NCBI RefSeq assembly: GCF_011758565.1
Contig: NZ_JAAMOX010000002.1
Location: 620,001 to 684,000 of the forward strand
Origin: Lysinibacter cavernae
GTDB taxonomy: Bacteria > Actinomycetota > Actinomycetes > Actinomycetales > Microbacteriaceae
Direction: 5' to 3'
DNA length: 64,000 nt
The position numbers were made by a program, and so were the translations under genes. Of the stretch, positions 48,722-57,967 are shown piece after piece; positions within the stretch are counted from its first letter, which is position 1; each line of letters starts with the position of its first letter. Under the pieces are notes generated by a model. That model saw only the letters and a list, made by a program, of their open reading frames with translations, had not been told where the DNA came from and searched no databases.

Positions 48722-50983
48722 ATGGACCACAACAACACGGACCACGCTTCACTGAAACGCCCAGCACCCTGGCCGCATTCCGCAGCCCCTGGCGAGAGTG
48801 ACCACAAGACCCCCGCGCACATCACCGGCGATGACCGTGCCCAGAGTCACCACGCAACCGGGCACGGGTCACCCGACCACGGGGATGTGGATCATGGGGA
48901 TGTGGATCATGGGGATGTGGATCACGCGGCCATGGGCCATGCCTCCATGGGCCATGCAGCCATGGATCACGGCGGTCACGGAGACCACGTCGGCCAATTC
49001 CGCCGTCTCTTCTGGATCATGCTCGTCATCGCGATTCCCGTTGCAGCGCTCAGCCCAATGTTTGCCATGATTATCGGCTACGAACTGCCGGACGCCGCGT
49101 GGATACCGTGGGTCTCCCCCGTACTCGGCACCGTCATGTATGCGTGGGGAGGCAAACCATTCCTCTCTGGAGCGGTGACCGAGCTGAAGGCCAAACAACC
49201 CGGCATGATGCTGCTCATCGCACTCGCCATCACGGTTGCTTACTTCGCCTCGCTCGGCGCGACCCTCGGCATGCTTGACCATTCCCTCGACTTCTGGTGG
49301 GAGCTCGCGCTACTCATCGTGATCATGCTGCTCGGCCACTGGATCGAGATGCGGTCGCTTGCCCAAACCTCGTCGGCGCTCGACTCCCTTGCCGCGCTTC
49401 TTCCCGACGAAGCTGAGCGAGTTGATGGCGACACAGTGGTCACGGTCAGCCCGTCAACGCTCGTAGTTGGCGACGTCGTGCGCGTTCGCCCCGGTGCGCG
49501 CATTCCCGCCGACGGAGTGGTCACCGAGGGAACGGCGGAAGTTGACGAATCCATGGTGACCGGAGAATCTCGAACGGTCACTCGCGGCCAAGGCAGCCGA
49601 GTCGTGGCAGGCACCGTCGCAACAGACACCGCCATCAGGGTGCGAGTCACGGCGGTTGGCGACGACACTGCGCTGGCTGGCATCCAACGCCTCGTGAGCG
49701 ATGCCCAAAACTCAAGCTCCCGCGCCCAGCGCCTCGCAGACACCGCTGCGGGTTGGTTGTTCTGGTTTGCCCTCGGCGCGGCGGTCATCACGGCAATCGC
49801 GTGGACGCTCGCGGGGAATCCCGACGACGCCGTCATCCGAACCATTACGGTGTTGGTCATTGCCTGCCCCCACGCGCTCGGCCTTGCCATCCCGCTCGTC
49901 GTGTCGATCTCGACGGAACGCGCCGCCAAAGCCGGCGTGCTCATCAAAGATCGTCTTGCGCTTGAAAGCATGCGGAACGTGGATGCGGTGCTCTTCGACA
50001 AGACCGGAACGCTCACCGAAGGAGCACCCGTTGTTACCGATGTGCTCGCAACGAGTTCACGCGGCGCGGAATCATCAGGCACGGGTTCATTCAGTGCAGA
50101 GCGGATTATCCGCCTAGCTGGGGCAGCGGAGGCAGACAGCGAGCATCCACTGGCCAGAGCGATTATTGCCGCCGCCTCAGAAGCTGGCCCCCTCCTTTCC
50201 GCACGCAATTTTCGCGCCTCGGCTGCGGTCGGAGTGACGGCCACGGTTGAGGGCCACGAAGTCAGCGTTGGCGGGCCACACCTGCTGAGCGAGGCAGGAG
50301 CATCGCCGCTCGCAGAGACAGCAACCTGGGCCAACGAGGGTGCCATCATCCTGCACGTACTCATTGACGGGCAGGTAGCCGGAGCGCTCCGGCTCGAAGA
50401 CAAGATCCGCGATGAATCTCGCGACACCATTGCCGAGCTCAAGCGCAGGGGCATCGAAGTGGTCATGATCACGGGAGACGCGGATGCCGTTGCCAGGTCA
50501 GTGGCGACCCAGCTTGGGATCGACCGGGTCTTCTCCGGCGTCCGGCCGGAAGACAAAGCCTCAAAGGTCAGCTCACTGCAAGCAGAGGGACGCACGGTCG
50601 CCATGGTCGGCGACGGCGTCAACGACGCACCCGCACTCGCCCAAGCAGACGTTGGAATCGCGATTGGCGCCGGAACCGATGTGGCAATCGCGTCGGCTGG
50701 GGTCATCCTCGCGAGCGACGACCCTCGTTCCGTTGTGTCTCTCATCGAGCTGTCCAAACGCAGCTATCAGAAGATGAAACAGAACCTCTGGTGGGCCGCA
50801 GGCTACAACATCCTTTCGGTACCGCTCGCGGCAGGCATCCTTGCCCCGGTCGGCTTTGTCCTGCCGATGGCGGTTGGTGCGCTACTCATGTCTGCCTCAA
50901 CGGTCGTTGTTGCCCTCAACGCGCAGCTTTTGCGCCGCCTCGACCTGCGGCCGGAGCGAATCGTGCCACATGACGCCGGATAA
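48722..50983 (+). CDS. copB: Copper-exporting P1B-type ATPase, CopB-like (CPH motif)
   Basis: 753 residues. The first ~95 residues are a His/Met/Asp-rich metal-binding tail with DHGDV repeated three times; no CxxC heavy-metal domain is present. Eight membrane segments are expected. The intramembrane motif is CPH (ACPHALGLAIP, about 381), typical of the CopB/P1B-3 group. TGES, DKTGTLTEG (Asp near 425) and MVGDGVNDAPAL complete the ATPase. Substrate Cu(I)/Cu(II) is inferred from CPH and the CsoR operator. SD GAGGAGG precedes the ATG. Confidence 0.94.
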   Translation: MDHNNTDHASLKRPAPWPHSAAPGESDHKTPAHITGDDRAQSHHATGHGSPDHGDVDHGDVDHGDVDHAAMGHASMGHAAMDHGGHGDHVGQFRRLFWIMLVIAIPVAALSPMFAMIIGYELPDAAWIPWVSPVLGTVMYAWGGKPFLSGAVTELKAKQPGMMLLIALAITVAYFASLGATLGMLDHSLDFWWELALLIVIMLLGHWIEMRSLAQTSSALDSLAALLPDEAERVDGDTVVTVSPSTLVVGDVVRVRPGARIPADGVVTEGTAEVDESMVTGESRTVTRGQGSRVVAGTVATDTAIRVRVTAVGDDTALAGIQRLVSDAQNSSSRAQRLADTAAGWLFWFALGAAVITAIAWTLAGNPDDAVIRTITVLVIACPHALGLAIPLVVSISTERAAKAGVLIKDRLALESMRNVDAVLFDKTGTLTEGAPVVTDVLATSSRGAESSGTGSFSAERIIRLAGAAEADSEHPLARAIIAAASEAGPLLSARNFRASAAVGVTATVEGHEVSVGGPHLLSEAGASPLAETATWANEGAIILHVLIDGQVAGALRLEDKIRDESRDTIAELKRRGIEVVMITGDADAVARSVATQLGIDRVFSGVRPEDKASKVSSLQAEGRTVAMVGDGVNDAPALAQADVGIAIGAGTDVAIASAGVILASDDPRSVVSLIELSKRSYQKMKQNLWWAAGYNILSVPLAAGILAPVGFVLPMAVGALLMSASTVVVALNAQLLRRLDLRPERIVPHDAG
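48880..48929 (+). repeat. 15-bp in-frame triplication in copB N-terminus
   Basis: GGGGATGTGGATCAT occurs twice exactly and a third time ending in CAC, encoding tandem GDVDH units of the His-rich tail. Confidence 0.9.
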
Positions 50984-51128
50984 AAATACCGCGTGACAGG
51001 TTGCCCCCTGCGCCAGTACGATGTGAGCCGGGGGGCTCGGATGTTCGAGTCCAGTTTCCGCACAAGCGGCAACACACTTGATCAACACAGCGACGTGATG
51101 CTGTCACGTCCTCATCCGAGAGAACCAC

Positions 51129-52274
51129 ATGCAAAAACTCAATACACGTCTGCTCATTGGTGCAGGGACCGGCCTCACAGTGGGCCTTGTAGGCCTCCTT
51201 ACCGTTGGGCCGGCGCTTGCCGACACCACCGCCGCACAGCAGGTCGCACCAACCGAATGGTCGCAGGTCGTCAACCCGTACGGGATCGAAGAAGATCCCT
51301 CCTACAACATGTACTCGGACTATGTCGGCCCTGCCGATGGACCCTTGCAACCAAACCTCAACCTAGACTGGCGCGAAAATCCGCAAGCCAATGGCTACCC
51401 CGTTGTTGACCTGTCGTGGAACGTACCCGCTCCGGCAAGTAACTGCGTTCGCCTGGTCAACGGATTTACGATCGCGCTCACCGCGAACGAACAGAACGCT
51501 CCGGCAACACCACTGCCAACGAACGACCCTGACCTCACCCTTGACGACGCCCCGCTCGATGACGCCCTCGCGGCCACACCCTTTATCGCACCATCGCCCT
51601 CGCCAAGCGACGGGCCGACAGATGCTTCGGAAACGCCAGAGGCCAAGGCGGAGACCAGCACTCCAACGCCATCAGGGGGTACCGAAACGCCGCCAACCGA
51701 TGCAGACCAGACGGCAACAGCGCAGGGCGATGCCCTCGCGGTACCGGAAGCCCCAGCTGTAACGCCGGAGCCAACACCAGACCCAAACCTGTCGTATGCG
51801 CAGGCCCTCGTTGCCTTCAGCGCAGACAGCCAAGCAACGATCTATCACGAGGACACTGTGAGCGGGTTGTTTAGTCAGCCCCTGTTGCCCGGCCTCAATA
51901 TCATTCTGGTTCCAACCAACACGCCCTCATCCGCGACGCTCACGCTGAACGAACCACTCGAATATGCGGATGGAATGTCTGCCATCCTTGCCGCGGCATC
52001 ATTTGGTGATGTTGAGCAAACCTGGACCATCAACCAGGTTCGCTTCAACGTCACTGACACCTGCGCAGCGGCCCCGGGCATCCAGACGACGGAACCCGTG
52101 GTCACCGCTGCGGCGGCCTCGGGCTCATCAACCCTCGCAAACACCGGCAGTGAGCAGAACAGCTTCCTCGTTGGCGGAGTTGCCCTCGTCATCGCGGGCG
52201 GAACCGTGCTGCTCGGCCTTCGCCGACGCGCAACCCGCTCAACGCCAGCGAGTGCCCTTCAACCGACCGAATAA
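51129..52274 (+). CDS. LAxTG-anchored wall protein
   Basis: 381 residues. Signal peptide 1-31 (ends PALAD). A Cys-containing N-terminal domain (TEWSQVVNPYGIEEDPSYNM onward) is followed by a Pro/Thr/Ser/Asp-rich stalk (about 120-225). A second globular part (about 226-320) has one Cys. The tail is LANTG (about 335), a hydrophobic helix and RRRATR. LAxTG is the signal of class E housekeeping sortases of high-GC Gram-positives. No recognised enzymatic domain. Its last codons lie inside the palindromic element at 52247-52306. Confidence 0.8.
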   Translation: MQKLNTRLLIGAGTGLTVGLVGLLTVGPALADTTAAQQVAPTEWSQVVNPYGIEEDPSYNMYSDYVGPADGPLQPNLNLDWRENPQANGYPVVDLSWNVPAPASNCVRLVNGFTIALTANEQNAPATPLPTNDPDLTLDDAPLDDALAATPFIAPSPSPSDGPTDASETPEAKAETSTPTPSGGTETPPTDADQTATAQGDALAVPEAPAVTPEPTPDPNLSYAQALVAFSADSQATIYHEDTVSGLFSQPLLPGLNIILVPTNTPSSATLTLNEPLEYADGMSAILAAASFGDVEQTWTINQVRFNVTDTCAAAPGIQTTEPVVTAAAASGSSTLANTGSEQNSFLVGGVALVIAGGTVLLGLRRRATRSTPASALQPTE

Positions 52275-52306
52275 TCCGAATCTGGGTCGATTTGAGGGCA
52301 CTCGCT
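52247..52306 (+). terminator. Palindromic element copy 1, terminator of LAxTG gene
   Basis: The 5' arm AGCGAGTGCCCT and the 3' arm AGGGCACTCGCT pair, and pairing continues through CAA/TTG and CGACC/GGTCG with small bulges. The 3' arm is nearly identical to one at 62811-62833, which marks this as a copy of a repeated element rather than an isolated terminator. The stop codon lies within it. Confidence 0.7.
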
Positions 52307-52331
52307 AGCTGAATCGGTGAGGAAAGCCGCG

Positions 52332-53663
52332 CTAGTCGAGCAGCAGCGCTGGTTCTTCAATCACGCTCGCAACATCTGCGATGAAGCGGCTGGCCACGTC
52401 TCCGTCAACCACTCGGTGGTCGAAGGATGCACCAATGGTGGTGACCATGCGCGGGCGGACCTCGCCGTCAACCACCCAGGGCTTCTGCTTGATCGTGCCA
52501 AGTGCAACGATGCCAACCTCGCCGGAGTTCAGGATGGGGGTACCGGTGTCCATACCAAACACACCAATATTGGTGATCGTGATAGTACCGTTTGCCATCT
52601 CTGCCGGCGACGTGCGGCCGTCGCGGGCGGTGAGTGTCAGCTGCTCAAGGGCCTTGGCGAGTTCGAGCAAGCTCAGCGACTGCGCCTCTTTAACGTTGGG
52701 CACGATCAGCCCGCGCGGTGTTGCCGCGGCCACACCGAGGTTCACGTAGTGGCGCACGATGATCTCTTCGTCGGTCCACGCCGAGTTGACCATGGGATTA
52801 CGACGGACGGCCCAGATAATGGCCTTTGCCATGATGAGCAACGGCGAAACTTTCACGCCGGCAAAGTCGGTTGAGGCCTTCAGCCTCTTCACAAACTCCA
52901 TGGTGCGTGTGGCATCCACGTCAACAAACAGGCTCACGTGTGGCGCCTTGAATGCGCTCTCAACCATGGCCTTTGCGATGGCCTTACGCACACCCTTCAC
53001 TGGGATGCGCTCCTCGCGATCATCCGAAAGCTCAGGCGTGGCAATATTACGGAACACGCTCGCCTGCCCGGCGTGGCGAACCACATCGTCGCGCGTGATC
53101 TCACCGGCGAGGCCTGTGGCCTCCACCTCAGCAAGGTCAACATCGAGGTCTTTTGCAAGCTTGCGAATCGGCGGCTTTGCGATAACGGGCTGCGCACCGG
53201 ATGCCGGCACCGAGGTCGGACGCTCGGGAACAACAGGACGGCGCCCTGCCCTGCGACGGCTTGCGGCGTGACCGCCAGAACCGTACCCAACAAGGACCGC
53301 TCCGGCCGGCTCCTCCGCCTGAATCGTGTCAGCGACGTCGCGCGTGGCCTCCGCAATCTCGGCAGCGTCAACCGCAGGATCAACTGAGGCAGCGGGCTGG
53401 GCCGTTGGCGCAGCATCGACGCCGTCTTCGCGAACCGTAATGATGGGCGCGCCAACCTCAACGGTTTGTCCCTCGCTCACGAGCAGCTCTGCGACAACGC
53501 CGGCAAGCGGCGATGGAAGCTCAACAAGCGATTTTGCGGTCTCAATTTCAACCAAAACCTGGTTAATCGCGACCGTGTCGCCAGGGGCAACGTGCCACGA
53601 CACGATTTCTGCCTCGGTGAGTCCCTCGCCAACGTCTGGAAGAAGAAACGGGGTCTCGCTCAT
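52332..53663 (-). CDS. bkdC: Branched-chain 2-oxo acid dehydrogenase E2
   Basis: 443 residues. One lipoyl domain (1-78) with Lys44 in [13 protein letters not shown], a linker, a peripheral-subunit-binding domain (about 148-185, [20 protein letters not shown]), then the acyltransferase core with DHRVVDGDV (His near 415). It transfers the acyl group from lipoate to CoA. It is the last gene of the operon, 77 nt after bkdB, with SD AAGGAG. It needs lipoylation, which the lplA product at 15.8-16.9 kb could provide. Branched-chain rather than pyruvate specificity is inferred from the E1 alpha/beta organisation. Confidence 0.92.
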   Translation of the reverse strand: MSETPFLLPDVGEGLTEAEIVSWHVAPGDTVAINQVLVEIETAKSLVELPSPLAGVVAELLVSEGQTVEVGAPIITVREDGVDAAPTAQPAASVDPAVDAAEIAEATRDVADTIQAEEPAGAVLVGYGSGGHAASRRRAGRRPVVPERPTSVPASGAQPVIAKPPIRKLAKDLDVDLAEVEATGLAGEITRDDVVRHAGQASVFRNIATPELSDDREERIPVKGVRKAIAKAMVESAFKAPHVSLFVDVDATRTMEFVKRLKASTDFAGVKVSPLLIMAKAIIWAVRRNPMVNSAWTDEEIIVRHYVNLGVAAATPRGLIVPNVKEAQSLSLLELAKALEQLTLTARDGRTSPAEMANGTITITNIGVFGMDTGTPILNSGEVGIVALGTIKQKPWVVDGEVRPRMVTTIGASFDHRVVDGDVASRFIADVASVIEEPALLLD

Positions 53664-53740
53664 GGGGTGCTCCTTGGGGAGTTCATACTTTTCAAAAATG
53701 GATGCCTCGGCCAGTAGCCTCGACGGGTTGCGCTCTATGC

Positions 53741-54739
53741 CTAGTATGCCAAAGCGCGGTCAACGGCCTCGAGGATGCGGTCGGCATCCGGCAGGTACTG
53801 CGACTCGAGCTTGGCCGGCGGGAACGGGGTGTCATACCCAGAGACTCGGATGACCGGAGCCTCGAGCGAATAGAACGCACGCTCACCGATGGTGGCGGCG
53901 ATCTGGCTGCCGACACTCGCGTTTTCCGGCGCTTCCTGAGCGACAATAAGTCGACCGGTTTTGCGCACAGACGTGAGAATCGTTTCGTAATCGATTGGCG
54001 ACAGCGAGCGAAGGTCGATGACCTCGATGCTTGTGCCTTCCGTCTCGGCGACCTCAGCAGCTTGAAGCAGCATGGCAACCATTGCGCCGTGGCCAACAAC
54101 GGTCACGTCGCTTCCCGTGCGGGCGACGCGCGCCGAGTGCAGCGAGGCAGAAGAGGAACGGAAATTGACCTCGCCCTTTGGCCAGTAGCGGCTCTTTGGC
54201 TCAAAGAACATGACGGGGTCGTTGCTGGCGATGGCCTCCTGGATCATCCAGTAGCCGTCGTTTGGCGTTGACGGGCTCACGAGGCGAAGGCCGGCGCTGT
54301 GCGCGAAGTAGGCCTCTGGGCTCTCTTGGTGGTGCTCAACCGCGCCGATGTGTCCACCGTAGGGAACCCGGATGACCACTGGGAACGTCTGCGAGCCAAG
54401 ATAGCGGTTCGTGAGCTTCGCAAGTTGCGACGTGATCTGGTCGAATCCGGGGAAGATAAAGCCGTCAAACTGGATCTCGCACACCGGGCGGTAGCCGCGC
54501 ATCGCGAGGCCAATGGCCGAACCGATGATGCCAGACTCGGCGAGCGGGGTGTCAAGCACCCGTCCTTCGCCAAATTCTGCCTGCAACCCCTCAGTGACGC
54601 GGAACACACCACCAAGCTGGCCGATGTCTTCGCCCATGAGCAAGACTTTGCTGTTGTCTGCCATTGCCTGCCGGAGCCCAAGGTTAATGGCCTTTGCCAG
54701 TGGCAGGTTCTGAATGTCTGCGTCGATGTTCGCGGTCAT
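53741..54739 (-). CDS. bkdB: Branched-chain 2-oxo acid dehydrogenase E1 beta
   Basis: 332 residues, a transketolase-fold beta subunit. [34 protein letters not shown] and [15 protein letters not shown] are hallmark segments. [12 protein letters not shown] supplies active-site His. Its ATG shares a base with the bkdA stop (TGATG). The PGFDQ form is typical of actinobacterial BCKDH/PDH-like E1 beta. Confidence 0.93.
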   Translation of the reverse strand: MTANIDADIQNLPLAKAINLGLRQAMADNSKVLLMGEDIGQLGGVFRVTEGLQAEFGEGRVLDTPLAESGIIGSAIGLAMRGYRPVCEIQFDGFIFPGFDQITSQLAKLTNRYLGSQTFPVVIRVPYGGHIGAVEHHQESPEAYFAHSAGLRLVSPSTPNDGYWMIQEAIASNDPVMFFEPKSRYWPKGEVNFRSSSASLHSARVARTGSDVTVVGHGAMVAMLLQAAEVAETEGTSIEVIDLRSLSPIDYETILTSVRKTGRLIVAQEAPENASVGSQIAATIGERAFYSLEAPVIRVSGYDTPFPPAKLESQYLPDADRILEAVDRALAY

Positions 54740-55899
54740 CAGGCGTGGCTCCCGTCGGTTGTGGCGTCGCTAAACGAGGCCTCGTAGTTGGCGTGCCAGC
54801 GCGCCTGCTCTTCAAGAACGGCGTGCGGCTCGCTGTAGACGTAGTCGAACATGTCGTTCGCCGACGGTGGCTGTAGCTCAAGCGTGCGGCGTCGCAGGTC
54901 GGAGGAGAAATCGTCCATCTCGACCTTGAGGTCCTCAAAGAACGCGTCGCCGATGCCCTGCGAGCGCAGGAACGCCTCGAGCCTCGTGATGGGGTCGCGC
55001 GCGATCCAGGACTCGACCTCTTCGTTCATCCGGTACTTCGTGGGATCGTCGCTCGTGGTGTGAGCTCCGATGCGATACGTGAGCGACTCGATGAGCGAAG
55101 GGCCGTTGCCAGCACGCGCATCGTCAAGGTGCTTTGCCGTCACGGCAAACCCGGCGAGCACATCGTTGCCGTCGATCTGCACGCTTGGGATGCCAAAACC
55201 AATACCGCGGCGATACAGCGGGGTGCGCGACTGGCGGCTCACTGGAACCGAAATGGCGTACTGGTTGTTCTGCATAAAGAACACCTGAGGGGTCTGGTAG
55301 CTCGCGGCAAAGACAAAGGCCTCGCTCACGTCGCCCTGGCTGCTCGCGCCATCGCCGAAGTAAACGATCGTCGCCTCGTCGGCGTCTGGATTGCCAGTGC
55401 CGACGGCCCCATCAAACTGTTGGCCCATTGCGTAGCCGGTTGCGTGCAACGCCTGCGAACCGATCACAAGGGTATAGAGGCGGAAGTTGCCGTTTTTGGG
55501 GTCGTTTGGGTCCCATCCGCTGTGCGTGATGCCGCGGAACAAAGCCATATAACCGAGCGGATCAACGCCGCGGATCAGGCCAACGGCGTGCTCACGGTAT
55601 GAAGGAAACACGTGGTCCTGTGCCTTGGCGGCGTGGGCGGAACCGACCTGGCCACCCTCCTGCCCATGGCTCGGTGGCCACAAGCCAAGCTGACCCTGGC
55701 GCTGCAGGTTCGTTCCCGTGATATCGATGGTGCGGGTCGTCAGCATGTCGCGATAGAACCGTGTGTACTCGGCCTCACCCAGCGAATCGAGGTACGGGAA
55801 ATACTCCTCGTTCTCGGCGCTGCGCACGAGTTCACCCGAGGGGGTTAAGAACTGTACGGGGGCGGCGTCGGTAGTTGGTACCTGTGAAGCCGGGCTCAT
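54739..55899 (-). CDS. bkdA: Branched-chain 2-oxo acid dehydrogenase E1 alpha
   Basis: 386 residues. TPP/Mg motif GDGASSQGDVSEAFVFAA begins near 183 and ends at the NN of MQNNQYAIS near 210; the phosphorylation-loop-like YRIGAHTTSDDPTKYR follows. It decarboxylates 2-oxo acids and acylates the E2 lipoate. It overlaps the aminotransferase by 4 nt (ATGA). Four proteins run head to tail: aminotransferase, E1 alpha, E1 beta, E2; no E3 is included, so dihydrolipoamide dehydrogenase comes from elsewhere. Confidence 0.93.
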   Translation of the reverse strand: MSPASQVPTTDAAPVQFLTPSGELVRSAENEEYFPYLDSLGEAEYTRFYRDMLTTRTIDITGTNLQRQGQLGLWPPSHGQEGGQVGSAHAAKAQDHVFPSYREHAVGLIRGVDPLGYMALFRGITHSGWDPNDPKNGNFRLYTLVIGSQALHATGYAMGQQFDGAVGTGNPDADEATIVYFGDGASSQGDVSEAFVFAASYQTPQVFFMQNNQYAISVPVSRQSRTPLYRRGIGFGIPSVQIDGNDVLAGFAVTAKHLDDARAGNGPSLIESLTYRIGAHTTSDDPTKYRMNEEVESWIARDPITRLEAFLRSQGIGDAFFEDLKVEMDDFSSDLRRRTLELQPPSANDMFDYVYSEPHAVLEEQARWHANYEASFSDATTDGSHA

Positions 55900-57038
55900 A
55901 CGTTGCTCCGTTTCGTTTCGGGTTGGCTAGCTGCCTTGCGGGCAAGATGATCGATCGGCAGGGTGTCGAGGATACGCGCGGCAACCGCAAGGATGGTGGC
56001 AACACTCTCTTCTTCGCCAACAGAAACGCGGATGCCCTCCGGGGCGAAGGCTCGCACAACAAGGCCTGCCTCGTTAAAGAAACGATCAGCAGCCACTGTT
56101 TCTTGCCCAAGCGGCAACCAGAAGAAGTTGCCCTGTGCCTGCGGGATGTTCCACCCGGTTTCCCGCAGAGCGGTGACCATGCGGTCGCGTCGTTCGGCAA
56201 TCACGGAGACTCGCTCGAGCAGCTCGGCCTCGGCCTCGGGCTCAAGCGAAGCAAGCGCGGCTTGCTGGGCCGAGTCAGTCACCGACAGTGGGATTGCGGC
56301 CGTGCGGGCGGCGTCAAGGATGCGGCTGTTGCCGATCCCGTATCCGACGCGCAATCCGGCAAGTCCGTATGCCTTCGAAAAGGTGTGCAAGATCACCAGA
56401 TTGGGGTATTTGCTGAGGTAGTTGCTGCCGTTGACGGCATCCTCGTCGGTCACAAACTCGCCGTAGGCCTCGTCAAGTACCACCAGCAAGTTTGAGGGAA
56501 TCCGCTCCATAAACGCCTCGAAGTCGACCGTCGAAATCGTCGTGCTTGTTGGGTTATTTGGGCTGCACAGCAGCATCATGCGAGTGCGGTCGGTAATCGC
56601 GGCGAGCATCGCTTCAAGATCGTGAGAGTGATCTGGGAGGTTTGGCACCTGCACTGAGGAGGCACCGGTCACAATGCCAAGCCCCGGGTATGCCTCAAAG
56701 CTTCGCCACGCGTAAATGTATTCGTCGCCGGCGCCAACGGCCGCTGCAACAAGCTGATAGAGCAGCGCAACCGAACCGGCGGAGACGTGCACGTTCTCGT
56801 CTGGAACCCCGTAGCGCTTCGCAAGCGCCGCGCGGAGGGCAGGAAGGGAGCCGTCAGGGTAGCGGTTAAAGTCGTTAACTCCGAGCGCTCGCTTGGCGAC
56901 AGAAGGAAGCGGACCAAACGGGTTTTCGTTGCTCGAAAGCTTGAAGCCGCCTGGTGCGGGCTCCACTCCCTGCTTATAGGGAGGCTTCGCAAGGATTTCT
57001 GCGCGCAGCCGCACCGGTTCCTGATTCGTGCTGGTCAT
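55896..57038 (-). CDS. HisC/Pat-type aminotransferase
   Basis: 380 residues, fold-type I PLP enzyme. The N-terminal LSSNENPFGPLPS, the SPNNPTSTTI motif and the Schiff-base lysine in TFSKAYGLAGLRVGYG place it in the histidinol-phosphate/aromatic aminotransferase (HisC, Pat) group. Being first in the bkd operon, it more likely transaminates branched or aromatic amino acids to the 2-oxo acids used by BkdAB than serves histidine synthesis. TAGACT lies 6 nt before the ATG and no SD is present (leaderless). Confidence 0.87.
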   Translation of the reverse strand: MTSTNQEPVRLRAEILAKPPYKQGVEPAPGGFKLSSNENPFGPLPSVAKRALGVNDFNRYPDGSLPALRAALAKRYGVPDENVHVSAGSVALLYQLVAAAVGAGDEYIYAWRSFEAYPGLGIVTGASSVQVPNLPDHSHDLEAMLAAITDRTRMMLLCSPNNPTSTTISTVDFEAFMERIPSNLLVVLDEAYGEFVTDEDAVNGSNYLSKYPNLVILHTFSKAYGLAGLRVGYGIGNSRILDAARTAAIPLSVTDSAQQAALASLEPEAEAELLERVSVIAERRDRMVTALRETGWNIPQAQGNFFWLPLGQETVAADRFFNEAGLVVRAFAPEGIRVSVGEEESVATILAVAARILDTLPIDHLARKAASQPETKRSNV

Positions 57039-57044
57039 CCCACG

Positions 57045-57050
57045 AGTCTA
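57045..57050 (-). promoter_or_regulatory. -10 hexamer of leaderless aminotransferase-bkd operon
   Basis: TAGACT, 6 nt, then ATG at 57038. Confidence 0.6.
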
Positions 57051-57145
57051 CCGACGGCGTATTCTCTCGGCGGTATTTTGGACCAGGTGATCCTAAGGAT
57101 ACGGAATCAGGGTGTTCCCCCATAGAACCGCATCGGTGGCGCGCG

Positions 57146-57151
57146 TAGGCT
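57146..57151 (+). promoter_or_regulatory. -10 hexamer of leaderless 57158 gene
   Basis: TAGGCT, 6 nt, then ATG at 57158; no ribosome binding site of normal spacing. Confidence 0.6.
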
Positions 57152-57157
57152 TGAGGT

Positions 57158-57577
57158 ATGTCATTCATCGTTCGAGTCTTGATCAGCGCCGTCGCACTAT
57201 GGTTCACCACCCTCATCGTTGGTGGCAATGGCGACAACGGAGTGTGGATCGACCCCATCGAGAACACCACCTTTGGCGTCGTGATGACATTCCTCATCGT
57301 GGCATTCCTGTTTGGCCTGATTAACGGCATCCTTGGGCCCATCATCCGCATCGTCTCCATCCCGCTCTACATCATCACGCTTGGCCTCTTCGCGTTTATC
57401 GTGAACGGCCTGCTACTGCTCCTCACCGCGTGGTTCTCTGACCTCTTCGGCTTTGGGCTGCGCGTTGACGGATTCTGGTGGGGCGTGCTCGGCGCGCTCG
57501 TGCTCAGCCTCTTCACGGGCGCAATCAATCTCGTGCTGAAGCCATCACAGAACCAGCGCAGCGACGAACGCCGCTAA
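57158..57577 (+). CDS. Holin-4-superfamily (phage_holin_4_2) membrane protein
   Basis: 139 residues with four hydrophobic segments. FGLINGILGPIIRIVSIPLYIITLG (about 50-74) is the conserved core of the phage_holin_4_2 family, widespread chromosomal membrane proteins that despite the name have no shown lytic role. No phage gene is near. The leaderless -10 separates it from the divergent aminotransferase gene. Confidence 0.85.
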   Translation: MSFIVRVLISAVALWFTTLIVGGNGDNGVWIDPIENTTFGVVMTFLIVAFLFGLINGILGPIIRIVSIPLYIITLGLFAFIVNGLLLLLTAWFSDLFGFGLRVDGFWWGVLGALVLSLFTGAINLVLKPSQNQRSDERR

Positions 57578-57624
57578 CGTCGAACGCATCAGCTCAGCGA
57601 GCATCCCCCGACCGAAAGAGCCCC

Positions 57625-57780
57625 GTGATTACCGCCGCAGAAACCCACAAGGTCAAGTTTCACATCACCAAGTTCCGCGCAGGATTCAGCCTCGACGAGG
57701 TTGATGATGCACTCGACTCGATAGCGCGCACACTTGAGATCTACGAGGGCACTCCCGGGATGCTCGCATCAAGCGGCTAG
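57625..57780 (+). CDS. Mini DivIVA-domain protein 1 (51 aa)
   Basis: 51 residues from GTG 57625. The core VKFHITKFRAGFSLDEVDDA (about 9-28), followed by LDSIARTLEIYE, matches the short N-terminal DivIVA-type (DivI1A) motif F-x-x-x-x-F-x-x-G-Y/F-x-x-x-x-V-D-x-x-L. In full-length DivIVA/Wag31 this part binds curved membrane or partners; here no coiled coil follows. Its stop TAG overlaps the GTG of the next gene. A longer in-frame extension back to 57478 runs through the holin gene and is unlikely. Confidence 0.72.
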   Translation: MITAAETHKVKFHITKFRAGFSLDEVDDALDSIARTLEIYEGTPGMLASSG

Positions 57781-57920
57781 TGACTGCTGAACAGATTTTC
57801 GCGCTGCGGTTCACCGAAACCAAATTCCGCGACGGCTACTCAAAAGACGACGTCGACCAGTTTCTTGACAAGGCGGTACTCACTCTGCGCGAGTACGAAG
57901 CGACCAGAGCCGGGCGCTGA
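57780..57920 (+). CDS. Mini DivIVA-domain protein 2 (46 aa)
   Basis: 46 residues from GTG 57780 in a TAGTG overlap. LRFTETKFRDGYSKDDVDQF followed by LDKAVLTLREYE is a closer match to the DivIVA-type motif (GYs-x-x-VDxFLd) than the first. It is too small to hold anything else. Together the two genes encode tandem one-motif proteins, presumably arisen by duplication. Function unknown; polar or septal membrane targeting is inference. Confidence 0.72.
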   Translation: MTAEQIFALRFTETKFRDGYSKDDVDQFLDKAVLTLREYEATRAGR

Positions 57921-57967
57921 ACAAACCGGGTGTGTATTCGGTGGCAAAGTACAGGACAATAGACTCT

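Noticed and set aside
57158-57577. Prophage remnant because of the holin-like protein
   Set aside because: The phage_holin_4_2 family is chromosomal in most bacteria. No endolysin, structural gene, integrase or att repeat is nearby.
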